NCBI RefSeq assembly: GCF_042657165.1
Contig: NZ_JBHSNJ010000012.1
Coordinates: 806,001 to 870,000, forward strand
DNA length: 64,000 nt
Origin: Agrilutibacter niabensis
GTDB taxonomy: Bacteria; Pseudomonadota; Gammaproteobacteria; Xanthomonadales; Xanthomonadaceae
Reading direction: 5' to 3'
The notes under the pieces are model-generated. The model saw nothing but the letters and a program-made list of their open reading frames with translations. It did not search any database and was not told the DNA's origin. A program made the position numbers and the translations under genes. Every line of letters begins with the position of its first letter. Position 1 is the first letter of the stretch. Positions 16,881 through 24,769 of the stretch are shown piece after piece.

Positions 16881-17351
16881 ATGATCAATAACGACGTACT
16901 CCGCAGCATCCGCTACATGCTCGATCTCAGCGACATCAAGGTCGTCGAGATCGCCAGGCTCGTCGACCCTGCGTTCCCGCTGGAGAAAGCCGACGTGCAG
17001 GCCTTCCTGCGCAAGGACGACGACCCCGACTACGTCGAATGCAGCGACCGCGTGCTCGCGCATTTCCTCGACGGCCTGGTGATCCATTTCCGCGGACGCA
17101 ACGACAGCCTGCCGCCGCGGCCGGTGGAGACGCGCACCAACAACAACCTGGTGCTGAAGAAGCTGCGCGTCGCATTCGAACTCAAGGACGTCGACATGCA
17201 CGAGGTCTTCGCGGCCGCCGGTTTCCCGGTCTCCAAACCGGAACTCACCGCGCTGTTCCGCCAGCCCGGGCACAAGAACTACCGCGCCTGCGGCGACCAG
17301 ATGCTGCGCAACTTCCTCAAGGGCCTGACCCTGCGCGTGCGCGGCGCGTGA
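16881..17351 (+). CDS. yehS: DUF1456 (YehS-like) protein
   Basis: A 156-residue protein made of two similar halves: NDVLRSIRYMLDLSDIKVVEI at the N-terminus and NNNLVLKKLRVAFELKDVDM in the middle, each followed by a LxxFLRK/LFRQPGHKNY element and a short FLDGL/FLKGL helix. This duplicated pattern is diagnostic of DUF1456/YehS, a cytoplasmic family without an assigned function. It lies 56 bp after the RIO kinase gene on the same strand and converges with the pseudouridine synthase, with 4 bp between the two stops. Confidence 0.9.
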   Translation: MINNDVLRSIRYMLDLSDIKVVEIARLVDPAFPLEKADVQAFLRKDDDPDYVECSDRVLAHFLDGLVIHFRGRNDSLPPRPVETRTNNNLVLKKLRVAFELKDVDMHEVFAAAGFPVSKPELTALFRQPGHKNYRACGDQMLRNFLKGLTLRVRGA

Positions 17352-17355
17352 CGCG

Positions 17356-18078
17356 CTAGAACCGCTCGCCCACCGGCAGGTAGCGCCATTCGCCCACCGG
17401 CATCTTGCCCAGCGGGATCTTGCCGATGCGGATGCGCCGGATCGCAACGACATCGAGTCCGACCTGCGCGCACATGTCGCGCAACTGCCCCGGTTGCACC
17501 GCCTTGATCGCGAAGCGCAGGCGGATTTCGTTCTGCCAGCTCACTTTGCATGGCGGCAGCTCGCGGCCCTGGTAGCGCAGCCCGTGGTTGAGGCGGCGCA
17601 GGCCGTAAGGTGCGATGTCGCCGGCGACCTCGACGACGTATTCCTGCTCGATCCGGTCGGCGTCTTCGGTCAGGCGACGCCAGGTGCGGCCATCCTGGGT
17701 CAACACCATCAGGCCACTGGCTTCCGCATCGAGCGGCACCAGCGGCGTCAGGCGGTTGAAGTGGCGCTGGAGCAGGCGGATGCCGGTGGGATCCTCCGCC
17801 CAGCGCGTTTCCGGCGTGACCAGCCTCGCGGCCGGCCTGCGGCCCTCGATCGCATCGAAGCCGGCCGGCTTGTGCAGCAGGAGGGTGGCCGGTTCCGGTG
17901 CTTCCAGCCTTGCATCGGGGTCGAGTTCGACGTGTTCGCCCGACACCATGTGCTGCGGCGACTCGATGACCTTCCCGTCCACCCGTACCCAGCCGCCCTC
18001 GATGTAGTGGTCGGCATCGGCGCGCGAGCAACGGGCCAGTTCGGCCACGCGCTTGGACAGACGGATGGTGTCGGGCAT
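17356..18078 (-). CDS. rRNA/tRNA pseudouridine synthase (RsuA/RluF-like)
   Basis: A 240-residue enzyme. An N-terminal S4 RNA-binding domain (residues about 4-55, IRLSKRVAELARCSRADADHY) precedes a RsuA-type catalytic domain. The catalytic aspartate is in LVPLDAEASGLMVLT; most relatives have RLD here, and this protein has PLD. KIPLGKMPVGEWRYL near the C-terminus matches the RsuA/RluF end. It isomerises uridine in a structured RNA; RluF (23S 2604 and tRNA-Tyr) is the nearest guess. The ATG at 18078 is chosen because the S4 domain starts at once; the longer frame adds 16 non-homologous residues. Confidence 0.85.
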   Translation of the reverse strand: MPDTIRLSKRVAELARCSRADADHYIEGGWVRVDGKVIESPQHMVSGEHVELDPDARLEAPEPATLLLHKPAGFDAIEGRRPAARLVTPETRWAEDPTGIRLLQRHFNRLTPLVPLDAEASGLMVLTQDGRTWRRLTEDADRIEQEYVVEVAGDIAPYGLRRLNHGLRYQGRELPPCKVSWQNEIRLRFAIKAVQPGQLRDMCAQVGLDVVAIRRIRIGKIPLGKMPVGEWRYLPVGERF

Positions 18079-18269
18079 GACGGAACCTGGCAGGGGGGCG
18101 GGTAGTGTAGGGATGAACCAGTGCAACCGCCGTCAGGATGTGTCCAGCGGAACCCCGGTGACCGGAAACACCGCTCATACGCGCAAGCGGGTCGCCCGAC
18201 GCGGCGCGCACCGGCGTCCATATCGGTTCGTGGCAGCCAGCCGTGCGCCGCCGCTCGGGTCCTGCGTAA

Positions 18270-19241
18270 CTAATGAAGGCCCGGGACCTGCGCACGCGCC
18301 AGTTCCTGCGAGGGCAAGGTGCCGAACAGTTGCCGATAGTGCTTGGCGAAGCGCCCGAAATCCGAGATGCCGAATTCGCTGCAGATCGAGGTGACGGTGT
18401 CCCCCTTGTACGCCAACCGCAATTTCCTGCGGACTGCATGCAGTCGCCTGACCATGAGATAGCGATGCGGGCTGAGTCCGAACTGCTCGAGGAACATCGA
18501 CCGCAATGTCCGCTCCGAAACGCCGGCCACGCTGCACAGCTCCTCGACCATCAGGTTGTGGGTCAGGTCGGATTCGATCAATTCCAGCGATCGCTCGAGC
18601 ACCAGTGCGCGTTGGACCCGTTTGCGTCCGCTTTGGCGTTGCGATTCGAGCGGCCGGAACGAGACGAACACCGATTCCGGCACCTGTTGCGGCAGGGTCG
18701 AGCGCGCGGCTGATCCGCAGAGCAACCCGGGTTCGTCCCCGGCGATAGCGAGTGCGCGCTGCGCCAGTGCAATCACCGCGGCGATGGATTCGGTCCGGGA
18801 GCGGCACGCGTGCGTCCGGGCGAACGGTTCCGGATCGAGCTGGCCGTCGTCGAGCGCCAGGCGGGGGCGCATCGCATCGCGGGTGGTGTGCGGGCCGAGC
18901 CAGCGCATCGGTGCATCGGTGCGCAGCTGGAACTCCTGTCCGGGACAGATCAACCCGGCGTGCGCGTCCGCGAGCCGCGTTCCATTCAGCGCGGCCGTTT
19001 CGGCTGGAGCAAGGGGCAGATAGAGGGCGTACTGATTCTGGACGCCGAGACCGTGATAGAGGCTGCCGGCCCTGCCGCGCACCATCAGGAGCGTGAGCTG
19101 GCCGAGATCGAGCACCCGCAGGTGCCAGTCGCGGACGCTGCGTTGCCGCAGCAGGCAACGTCCCTGGACTGCTGGCAACGCGTCGATGAATTGCTCGAAC
19201 TCCACGCAGGAAACCCGAAACATTCCGTGTTCTCGATGCAC
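18270..19241 (-). CDS. AraC-family transcriptional regulator 1 of the sulfatase island
   Basis: A 323-residue regulator (317 if the second Met at 19223 is used). The C-terminal 100 residues hold two helix-turn-helix units, NLMVEELCSVAGVSERTLR and DTVTSICSEFGISDFGRFAKHYR, ending in the common FGTLPSQEL. The N-terminal about 200 residues look like a cupin-type sensor (FGMFRVSCVEFEQ... LYLPLAPAE) and would bind an unknown ligand. It is divergent from the FGE gene, with 163 bp between starts, so autoregulation and control of the FGE-sulfatase operon are likely by position. It shares AGVSERTLR with two other AraC proteins in the island. Confidence 0.9.
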   Translation of the reverse strand: MHREHGMFRVSCVEFEQFIDALPAVQGRCLLRQRSVRDWHLRVLDLGQLTLLMVRGRAGSLYHGLGVQNQYALYLPLAPAETAALNGTRLADAHAGLICPGQEFQLRTDAPMRWLGPHTTRDAMRPRLALDDGQLDPEPFARTHACRSRTESIAAVIALAQRALAIAGDEPGLLCGSAARSTLPQQVPESVFVSFRPLESQRQSGRKRVQRALVLERSLELIESDLTHNLMVEELCSVAGVSERTLRSMFLEQFGLSPHRYLMVRRLHAVRRKLRLAYKGDTVTSICSEFGISDFGRFAKHYRQLFGTLPSQELARAQVPGLH

Positions 19242-19404
19242 GCCGATTTAGCCGATTTTACGTAGCGGCGCCCTTCGCCATAGGTGAAAGTTGCGTCCGC
19301 CCGGCTGATTTCTGGCCATGGCCGAATAAGCAAGAATCTGGCCAAGTCCGGGCACAGGCACATCACAGCATCCCGTCGCAGCGCTGCGGTCGAGAGGGGT
19401 TCGC
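19242..19404. promoter_or_regulatory. Divergent promoter region with two sets of direct repeats
   Basis: This 163-bp spacer separates the AraC gene from the FGE operon. Two adjacent 9-bp direct repeats, GCCGATTTA (19242-19250) and GCCGATTTT (19251-19259), abut the AraC start. A second pair, TCTGGCCA at 19311-19318 and again at 19337-19344, is spaced 26 bp start to start. AraC proteins usually bind direct repeats, so either pair could be the operator. GAGAGGGG just before 19405 is the FGE ribosome-binding site. Confidence 0.5.
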
Positions 19405-20364
19405 ATGAACGATGTCGCAGTAGCGGCGGAAGCCGTGGTTCCCCTGGAAGGGATGGTCCGCATTCCTGGCGGCGTATTCCGCATGGGCTCGGATAGCCAC
19501 TATCCGGAAGAAGCCCCCGTCCATCGCGTGCAGGTGGACGACTTCTGGATCGACGCCACACCCGTGACCAACGCGCAGTTCCGGCGTTTCGTCGAGGCGA
19601 CCGGCCACCGCACCTGGTGCGAGGTCCCGCCCGATCCCGCGCAGTACCCGGGTGCACTGCCGGAGATGCTGCATGCGGCATCGGTGGTGTTCGTGCCGCC
19701 CTCGGCGATGGTTTCGTTGCACGACCATTACCAGTGGTGGCAGTTCGTGCGTGGCGCCGACTGGCGGCATCCGCAGGGGCCCGGCAGCAGCATCGATGGC
19801 AAGGACGACCACCCGGTGGTGCACGTGGCGTGGTCCGACATCGAGGCCTACGCACGCTGGGCCGGCAAGGACATCCCGACCGAAGCCGAATGGGAGTACG
19901 CCGCGCGCGGCGGACTCGACGGCGCCGAGTACGCATGGGGCGACGAACTCGCTCCCGGCGGCAGGCACCTGGCCAACACCTGGCAGGGCGACTTCCCGTG
20001 GCAGAACCTGGCCGAGGACGGCCACGTCGGCACTTCGCCGGTCGACGCCTACCCGGTGAATGGCTACGGCCTCCACGACATGATCGGCAACGTCTGGGAA
20101 TGGACCGCGGACTGGTACCGCCCGCGCCATCCGGCCGACGCGGCCAAGGCCTGCTGCATCCCGGAGAACCCGCGCGGCGGGCGCGAGCAGGACAGCTTCG
20201 ACCCGGCGCAACCGCGGGTCCAGATCCCGCGCAAGGTGATGAAGGGCGGCTCGCACCTGTGCGCGCCGAATTACTGCCGTCGCTACCGTCCGGCGGCGCG
20301 CATGGCGCAACCGGTGGACACCTCGACCTCCCATCTGGGTTTCCGCTGCGTGCTGAGGGGATGA
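19405..20364 (+). CDS. Formylglycine-generating enzyme (sulfatase activator)
   Basis: A 319-residue copper-dependent FGE of the SUMF1 type. It oxidises the cysteine of sulfatase CxAxR/CxPxR motifs to C-alpha-formylglycine, the catalytic aldehyde hydrate. The start of the FGE fold is MVRIPGGVFRMGSD; IPTEAEWEYAARGG and MIGNVWEWTADWY are core motifs; and the two active-site cysteines are C286 and C291 in KGGSHLCAPNYCRRYRPAAR, with the same spacing as human C336/C341. C315 is in HLGFRC. No signal peptide is present, so it acts in the cytoplasm on nascent sulfatases. It heads an operon that reaches a sulfatase 1.7 kb downstream. Confidence 0.94.
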   Translation: MNDVAVAAEAVVPLEGMVRIPGGVFRMGSDSHYPEEAPVHRVQVDDFWIDATPVTNAQFRRFVEATGHRTWCEVPPDPAQYPGALPEMLHAASVVFVPPSAMVSLHDHYQWWQFVRGADWRHPQGPGSSIDGKDDHPVVHVAWSDIEAYARWAGKDIPTEAEWEYAARGGLDGAEYAWGDELAPGGRHLANTWQGDFPWQNLAEDGHVGTSPVDAYPVNGYGLHDMIGNVWEWTADWYRPRHPADAAKACCIPENPRGGREQDSFDPAQPRVQIPRKVMKGGSHLCAPNYCRRYRPAARMAQPVDTSTSHLGFRCVLRG

Positions 20365-20376
20365 GGGAGCGGCGTG

Positions 20377-20757
20377 ATGGAAGAAATGTTCCGCGAGTGG
20401 AGCGGCTACGTCGCACTGGCGCTGGAGTCGCTGTCGGTGCTGATGATCGTGATCGGCGCGATCGAAGCGATCTGGCGGTTGCTGCCGGGGATCATGCGCA
20501 CATGGACCCATATGCGGCGGCGGGCGGCGTGGTTGAGCCTGGCGCGCTGGCTGCTGCTCGGGCTCGAATTCATGCTCGCGGCCGACATCGTGCGGACCGC
20601 GATCGCACCCAGCTGGGATGACATCGGCCAACTCGCGGCGATCGCGGTGATCCGTACGTTCCTGAACTACTTCCTCGAACGTGACCTGGAAGCCGCGACC
20701 CATGCGCCCAGGGAGCCCGGGGAGCCCGGGGAGCCCGGCTTGGAGGAGGCAACATGA
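20377..20757 (+). CDS. DUF1622 small membrane protein
   Basis: A 126-residue protein with two or three hydrophobic helices: YVALALESLSVLMIVIGAIEA, WLLLGLEFMLAADIVRTAI and a weaker one near QLAAIAVIRTFLNYFL. LEFMLAADIVRT and AVIRTFLNYFLE are characteristic of DUF1622, whose function is unknown. The C-terminal tail is Glu/Pro/Gly-rich. A GTG directly upstream at 20374 could also initiate; AGGGAG precedes both. It lies 12 bp after FGE and overlaps the DUF202 gene by 4 bp, so all three are translationally coupled. Confidence 0.82.
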   Translation: MEEMFREWSGYVALALESLSVLMIVIGAIEAIWRLLPGIMRTWTHMRRRAAWLSLARWLLLGLEFMLAADIVRTAIAPSWDDIGQLAAIAVIRTFLNYFLERDLEAATHAPREPGEPGEPGLEEAT

Positions 20758-21239
20758 GCACCGAAATCTCCAGTCCGCCCGCGTTGCCCGCGGAAATCGC
20801 CAAGGTCATTGAAGGCAAGCCGGACGTCGCCCAGGCATCGACCCAGCTATCGATCTACCGCACGCGGCTGTCGGTGTACCGCACGCACGTCTCCAACCTG
20901 CGCTCGCACCTGGCCAACGAGCGCACCCACCTGGCCTACCTGCGCACGGCGATCTCGCTGGTTGGATTCGGGATCACCCTCAACAAGTTCAGCGTGTGGC
21001 TGATCCAGCAGGACAAGGCGGAGGTCTCGTCCAAGGCACTGCGGGACACCAGTTGGGTCGGGTCCGGAATGGTCGTGCTCGGCCTGGCGCTGTTGGCGTG
21101 GTCGCTGCTGCGCTTCTGGATGGTCAGCCGGGACATCGAGAACGGTGTGTACGTGGCCCGGTATCGCACCACCGTCATTGCCACCCTCGGTCTGTTGCTG
21201 ATCGGTGGCAGCACGGCCTTGTGGCTCTTCTTCGACTGA
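20754..21239 (+). CDS. DUF202 membrane protein with five-unit heptad array
   Basis: A 161-residue protein. The family core NERTHLAYLRTAISLVGFGI (residues about 59-78) leads into three membrane helices, matching YidH/DUF202. Ahead of it, residues about 39-73 are five seven-residue units SIYRTRL, SVYRTHV, SNLRSHL, ANERTHL, AYLRTAI, so the DUF202 signature is itself the last two units of the array. The function of DUF202 is unknown; it also occurs as the membrane part of vacuolar transporter chaperones. The ATGA overlap with DUF1622 and a 13-bp gap to marC show an operon. Confidence 0.85.
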   Translation: MSTEISSPPALPAEIAKVIEGKPDVAQASTQLSIYRTRLSVYRTHVSNLRSHLANERTHLAYLRTAISLVGFGITLNKFSVWLIQQDKAEVSSKALRDTSWVGSGMVVLGLALLAWSLLRFWMVSRDIENGVYVARYRTTVIATLGLLLIGGSTALWLFFD

Positions 21240-21252
21240 GCCGGAGGTCGCC

Positions 21253-21912
21253 ATGTATTCCGCCCACGCCTTGATGCAGGTCGCCGCCCAGGCTCCCGCG
21301 CCGGATTACCGCCTGGCGCCGGCCGAGATATTCCTGCTGTTCTTCATCATGCTGGGGCCGCTCAAGGTGATCGGCCCGTTCGCGAGCGCTGCCCACGGCC
21401 TATCGGGCCCGGCGATGCGCATGCTGGCATTCAAGACATTCACCCTGAGCGTTGCGGCAGTGATCGGCGGCGGTTTCATAGGCAACGTGCTGCTCGGAAA
21501 CTGGAAGATCAACTCGGCGGTCATGGAGCTGGCCGGCGGCCTGATCTTCACACTCGCCGCGCTGCAGATGGTGATGCAGCAGTACGACACGGCACCGGTG
21601 ACGAAACCGGCGCCTCCTGGCCTGATGCACCTGGTGTTCCCGGTCATCGTCACCCCGTATGGCATGGCGACGGTGATCGTGTTGCTGGCACTGGCGCGCG
21701 ACGCATCGCGCGACGGCTTCATCATCGGCATCGCACTCGTGGTGCTCGTGCTCAACCTGCTGGCGATGCTGGCCGCCCGCAGCGTCATGCGCTGGATCGC
21801 GCTGCCGTTGCAGATTCTCGGTGCCGTCCTGGGCGTGCTGCAGGTCGCGCTGGGCCTGAAGATCCTGATCGATGCGCTCAGAGCCCTCGGCGTCGATCTG
21901 CTGCCCATGTAA
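21253..21912 (+). CDS. MarC-family integral membrane protein
   Basis: A 219-residue protein with six hydrophobic segments. IFLLFFIMLGPLKVIGPF at the first helix, ELAGGLIFTLAALQMV in the middle and LVFPVIVTPYGMATVIVLLALA match the MarC (UPF0056) family. MarC was once linked to multiple antibiotic resistance, a role later withdrawn, and no transport substrate is established. I start at ATG 21253 with GGAGG upstream; a longer frame overlaps the DUF202 gene. It is followed 154 bp later by sulfatase 1 on the same strand. Confidence 0.85.
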   Translation: MYSAHALMQVAAQAPAPDYRLAPAEIFLLFFIMLGPLKVIGPFASAAHGLSGPAMRMLAFKTFTLSVAAVIGGGFIGNVLLGNWKINSAVMELAGGLIFTLAALQMVMQQYDTAPVTKPAPPGLMHLVFPVIVTPYGMATVIVLLALARDASRDGFIIGIALVVLVLNLLAMLAARSVMRWIALPLQILGAVLGVLQVALGLKILIDALRALGVDLLPM

Positions 21913-22066
21913 AGCGGGATTTCCCGCGGTGACGGGAGGAACTGCCGTTGCCCCGTTCGTTCGATTTCCCGATCTCATGAATTACAAGCGCAAGGAATGG
22001 CGGCGTGGCATTCCGCGACACCGCCGCTGATTCCAAACCCACTGTGTCGCGCGGAGGAAAGGCACC

Positions 22067-23641
22067 ATGGCCAAGAGCAGCGAAAAGGCGGGCTCCGGAA
22101 AGCCCAATATCCTTGTCATCTGGGGCGACGACATCGGCACCTGGAATGTAGGCGCCTACACCCACGGCATGATGGGCCACACGCCCAACATCGACAGCAT
22201 CGCCCGCGACGGCATGCTGTTCACCGACCACTACGGCCAGCCGAGCTGCACCGCCGGCCGCGCCGCCTTCATCATGGGCCAGATGCCCATCCGCACCGGC
22301 ATGACCACCATCGGCATCCCCGGTTCGAAACGCGGCATTCAGGCCAGCGACCCCACGCTCGCCGAAGTGCTGAAGTCGCAGGGCTACGTCACCGCGCAAT
22401 TCGGCAAGAACCACCTCGGTGACCGCAACGAGTTCCTGCCGACGATGCACGGCTTCGACGAATGGTTCGGCAACCTCTACCACCTCAACGCGGAAGAGGA
22501 GCCGGAGGAGCTCGACTATCCCGGCCAGAAGAACCCGAAGTACCTGGAGACCTACGGCCCACGCGGCGTGCTGCACTGCTGGGCGACCGACAAGGACGAT
22601 CCGACCGAAGACAAGAAGTTCGGCAAGGTCGGCAAGCAGAAGATCGAGGACACCGGCAAGCTCACGCGCAAGCGCATGGAGACCTTCGACAGCGAGGTCA
22701 CCGACAAGACCCTCGACTGGCTCGATCGCGCGGCGAAGACCGGCAAGCCGTTCTTCTGCTGGTACAACACCACCGCCTGCCACATCTGGTCGCACTCGAC
22801 CAAGAAGTACATCCAGATGGCCGTCGACGAAGGACGCGCGGAAGAGGACATCTACCGTGCCAAGATGCTCGAGCACGACGAGCTCATCGGCAAGCTGCTG
22901 AAGAAGGTGAAGGACCTCGGTCTGGAGGACAACACCATCGTCATGTACAGCACCGACAACGGCAACGAACTGATGATGTGGCCCGACGGCGGTTACGCGC
23001 CGTTCCGGGGCGAAAAAGGCACAACGTGGGAAGGCGGCGTCCGTGTCCCGTGTCTGATCAAGTGGCCGGGGCACATCAAGCCGGGCAGCGTGTCCAACGG
23101 CGTGCAGAACCATGAGGACGTGTACGCCACGATGGCGGCTGCGGCGGGCCTGCCAGACCTCAAGGAAAAGCTAGTCAAGGGCTACGAGATGAACGGCACC
23201 AAGTACAAGGTGCATCTCGACGGCTACAACAACACCGCGCACTGGGAAGGCAAGGGCCCTTCGGCGCGCCGCGAGATCTTCTACTACGACGAAACCGACC
23301 TCATGGCGATCCGCGTCGATGGGTGGAAGATGCACATCGGCGTCAAGCGGGAAGGCAGTTGGTGGGACGCGAAGTACTATCCCAGCGTGCCGTACATCAT
23401 GAACCTGCTGATGGATCCGATGGAAAAGATGGATCCGCAATCCCATGAGTGGGGCTACATCGGCCGCAAATTCTTCGCGCGCAAGTTGTGGGCGCCAACG
23501 GCAGCGGGTGCCTTCATCGCTGCGCACCTGAAGAGCCTGATGGACTTCCCGCCGTCGCAGGGCTCGGATACGCTCAGCATGAAGAAGGCGCTCGAAGAAG
23601 CGCAGCGCAAGATGGAAACGCCGAACGGCAGCAGCAACTGA
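22067..23641 (+). CDS. Arylsulfatase 1 (type I, CTAGR motif)
   Basis: A 524-residue type I sulfatase of the alkaline phosphatase superfamily. NILVIWGDDIG near residues 14-24 gives the metal-binding D21/D22, and C61 of PSCTAGRAAF is the residue FGE converts to formylglycine. Further metal/sulfate ligands are expected in GKNHLGDRNEFLP and MYSTDNGNE. The N-terminus is polar and short with no Sec or Tat signal, so the protein is predicted to be cytoplasmic, unlike many secreted sulfatases. GGAGGAAAGG precedes the ATG. It has the same length as arylsulfatase 2 and clear side-by-side similarity (HLGDRNEFLPTxHGFDExFGNLYHLNAEE in both). The natural sulfate ester is unknown. Confidence 0.93.
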   Translation: MAKSSEKAGSGKPNILVIWGDDIGTWNVGAYTHGMMGHTPNIDSIARDGMLFTDHYGQPSCTAGRAAFIMGQMPIRTGMTTIGIPGSKRGIQASDPTLAEVLKSQGYVTAQFGKNHLGDRNEFLPTMHGFDEWFGNLYHLNAEEEPEELDYPGQKNPKYLETYGPRGVLHCWATDKDDPTEDKKFGKVGKQKIEDTGKLTRKRMETFDSEVTDKTLDWLDRAAKTGKPFFCWYNTTACHIWSHSTKKYIQMAVDEGRAEEDIYRAKMLEHDELIGKLLKKVKDLGLEDNTIVMYSTDNGNELMMWPDGGYAPFRGEKGTTWEGGVRVPCLIKWPGHIKPGSVSNGVQNHEDVYATMAAAAGLPDLKEKLVKGYEMNGTKYKVHLDGYNNTAHWEGKGPSARREIFYYDETDLMAIRVDGWKMHIGVKREGSWWDAKYYPSVPYIMNLLMDPMEKMDPQSHEWGYIGRKFFARKLWAPTAAGAFIAAHLKSLMDFPPSQGSDTLSMKKALEEAQRKMETPNGSSN

Positions 23642-23699
23642 TGACGTCCAACCCGGTGCGGCCGCTGGCCGCGCCGGGCTTCCTGCCCCATCGCTTCGG

Positions 23700-24182
23700 G
23701 TGCGCCCGCAGGTCACTCCGGTGAGATACGCCGATTACGACGCCCGGCATCCCCATGCCTCGGAAGCACACTTCCGGCGGTTGCCGCGGCTATACCGCAT
23801 GGCCCTGGCCGATGCATTGGCCCGGATAGACGCCAGCGACGGCGGAACCCTCGGGATGTCTGATCTTTGCGCCTCGGCCGGTGTGAGCGAGCGCACGCTG
23901 CGGGTGCTGTTCAAGGATGCGTTCGGCGTCACACCGACCCGATACATCCGTTCGCGCAAGTTGCGGCTTGTCCACGCCGCGCTGGCTTCGGCCGTGCCCG
24001 GGCGGGCGCGGGTTTCGGCCATCGGCGGGCAGTTCGGCTTCAACGACCTGGGCCGCATGGCCGCGGATTACCACGCGCTGTTCGGCGAGTATCCAAGCCA
24101 GACGCTGCGGCGCGCGCCGCAAGACCTTGCGCCCGCCCAGGCCGCACTGCCATCGCGGTATCGCCGAGGCCAGTTGGGATGA
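23700..24182 (+). CDS. Short AraC-type HTH regulator 2
   Basis: A 160-residue protein that is almost only the AraC DNA-binding domain: LGMSDLCASAGVSERTLRVLF and ARVSAIGGQFGFNDLGRMAADYHALFG, ending FGEYPSQTL. The usual 150-200-residue N-terminal sensor is missing. The start is uncertain: GTG at 23700 or 23721 are both possible with poor ribosome-binding sites. It may be a natural single-domain activator or a truncated copy. It lies 58 bp after sulfatase 1 on the same strand and shares AGVSERTLR and the FGxxPSxTL end with the two other AraC proteins here. Confidence 0.75.
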   Translation: MRPQVTPVRYADYDARHPHASEAHFRRLPRLYRMALADALARIDASDGGTLGMSDLCASAGVSERTLRVLFKDAFGVTPTRYIRSRKLRLVHAALASAVPGRARVSAIGGQFGFNDLGRMAADYHALFGEYPSQTLRRAPQDLAPAQAALPSRYRRGQLG

Positions 24183-24205
24183 CTTGCTCCGCTTCCGCGG
24201 ACCGG

Positions 24206-24634
24206 TCAGCGCGTGGCGTAGATCGCAACCGCGCCGGCCGCGACCGCCAGGGCGACCGCCAACCATGGCCATCGCCGACGTTCCCTGTTGCCTTGAACGG
24301 CGGCGTTCGTTGCCTGCCGCGGCTGGCGTACTTCCATGATGCGGAAGCGGAGCTGGTCGAAAGCGATTTCATCGCCGACCCGGGCGATGCCAATGCCTAT
24401 CCGCTGCCCGTTCAAGAAGCTGCCGTTGGTGGACTTCAGGTCCTCGACTTCGATCCCATAGTCCAGGGGACGCAACCGGGCATGCACGCGGGAAATTCCG
24501 GAACTGTCGAGGTGGATGTCGCACTCCGGCGAGCGCCCGATGGTCGTCGGTGCCAACAGGTGGTAACTGCGTCCGAAGACCATGCCGGTGACGCCCCGCA
24601 ACACGTACTCCGGATCGGACAGGGTGTTGCTCAT
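24206..24634 (-). CDS. FHA-domain protein with C-terminal membrane anchor
   Basis: A 142-residue protein. Residues about 20-100 form a forkhead-associated domain with the phosphothreonine-binding signature TTIGRSPECDIHL, SGISRVHARL and STNGSFLNGQRI. After a basic linker (NRERRRWP) one hydrophobic helix, LAVALAVAAGAVAIYA, anchors the C-terminus, leaving FHA in the cytoplasm. FHA domains read Ser/Thr kinase signals; no kinase is adjacent, the nearest being the RIO-type protein 7 kb away. ATG at 24634 is chosen over an upstream Met because FHA homology starts soon after it. It converges on AraC 2 with 23 bp between stops. Confidence 0.85.
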   Translation of the reverse strand: MSNTLSDPEYVLRGVTGMVFGRSYHLLAPTTIGRSPECDIHLDSSGISRVHARLRPLDYGIEVEDLKSTNGSFLNGQRIGIGIARVGDEIAFDQLRFRIMEVRQPRQATNAAVQGNRERRRWPWLAVALAVAAGAVAIYATR

Positions 24635-24769
24635 GGTTGCCTTGGGAATCGCGCCGGGGCGGGAACTTACCACGTTGCCGGTGATTGGAAACGGGTGTGG
24701 GCAGCCAGCCCGGGGGCCGCCGCTGAACGCGTCAGCAACGGTCCGCCTTCGATTGATTGCGTTGCCTGC

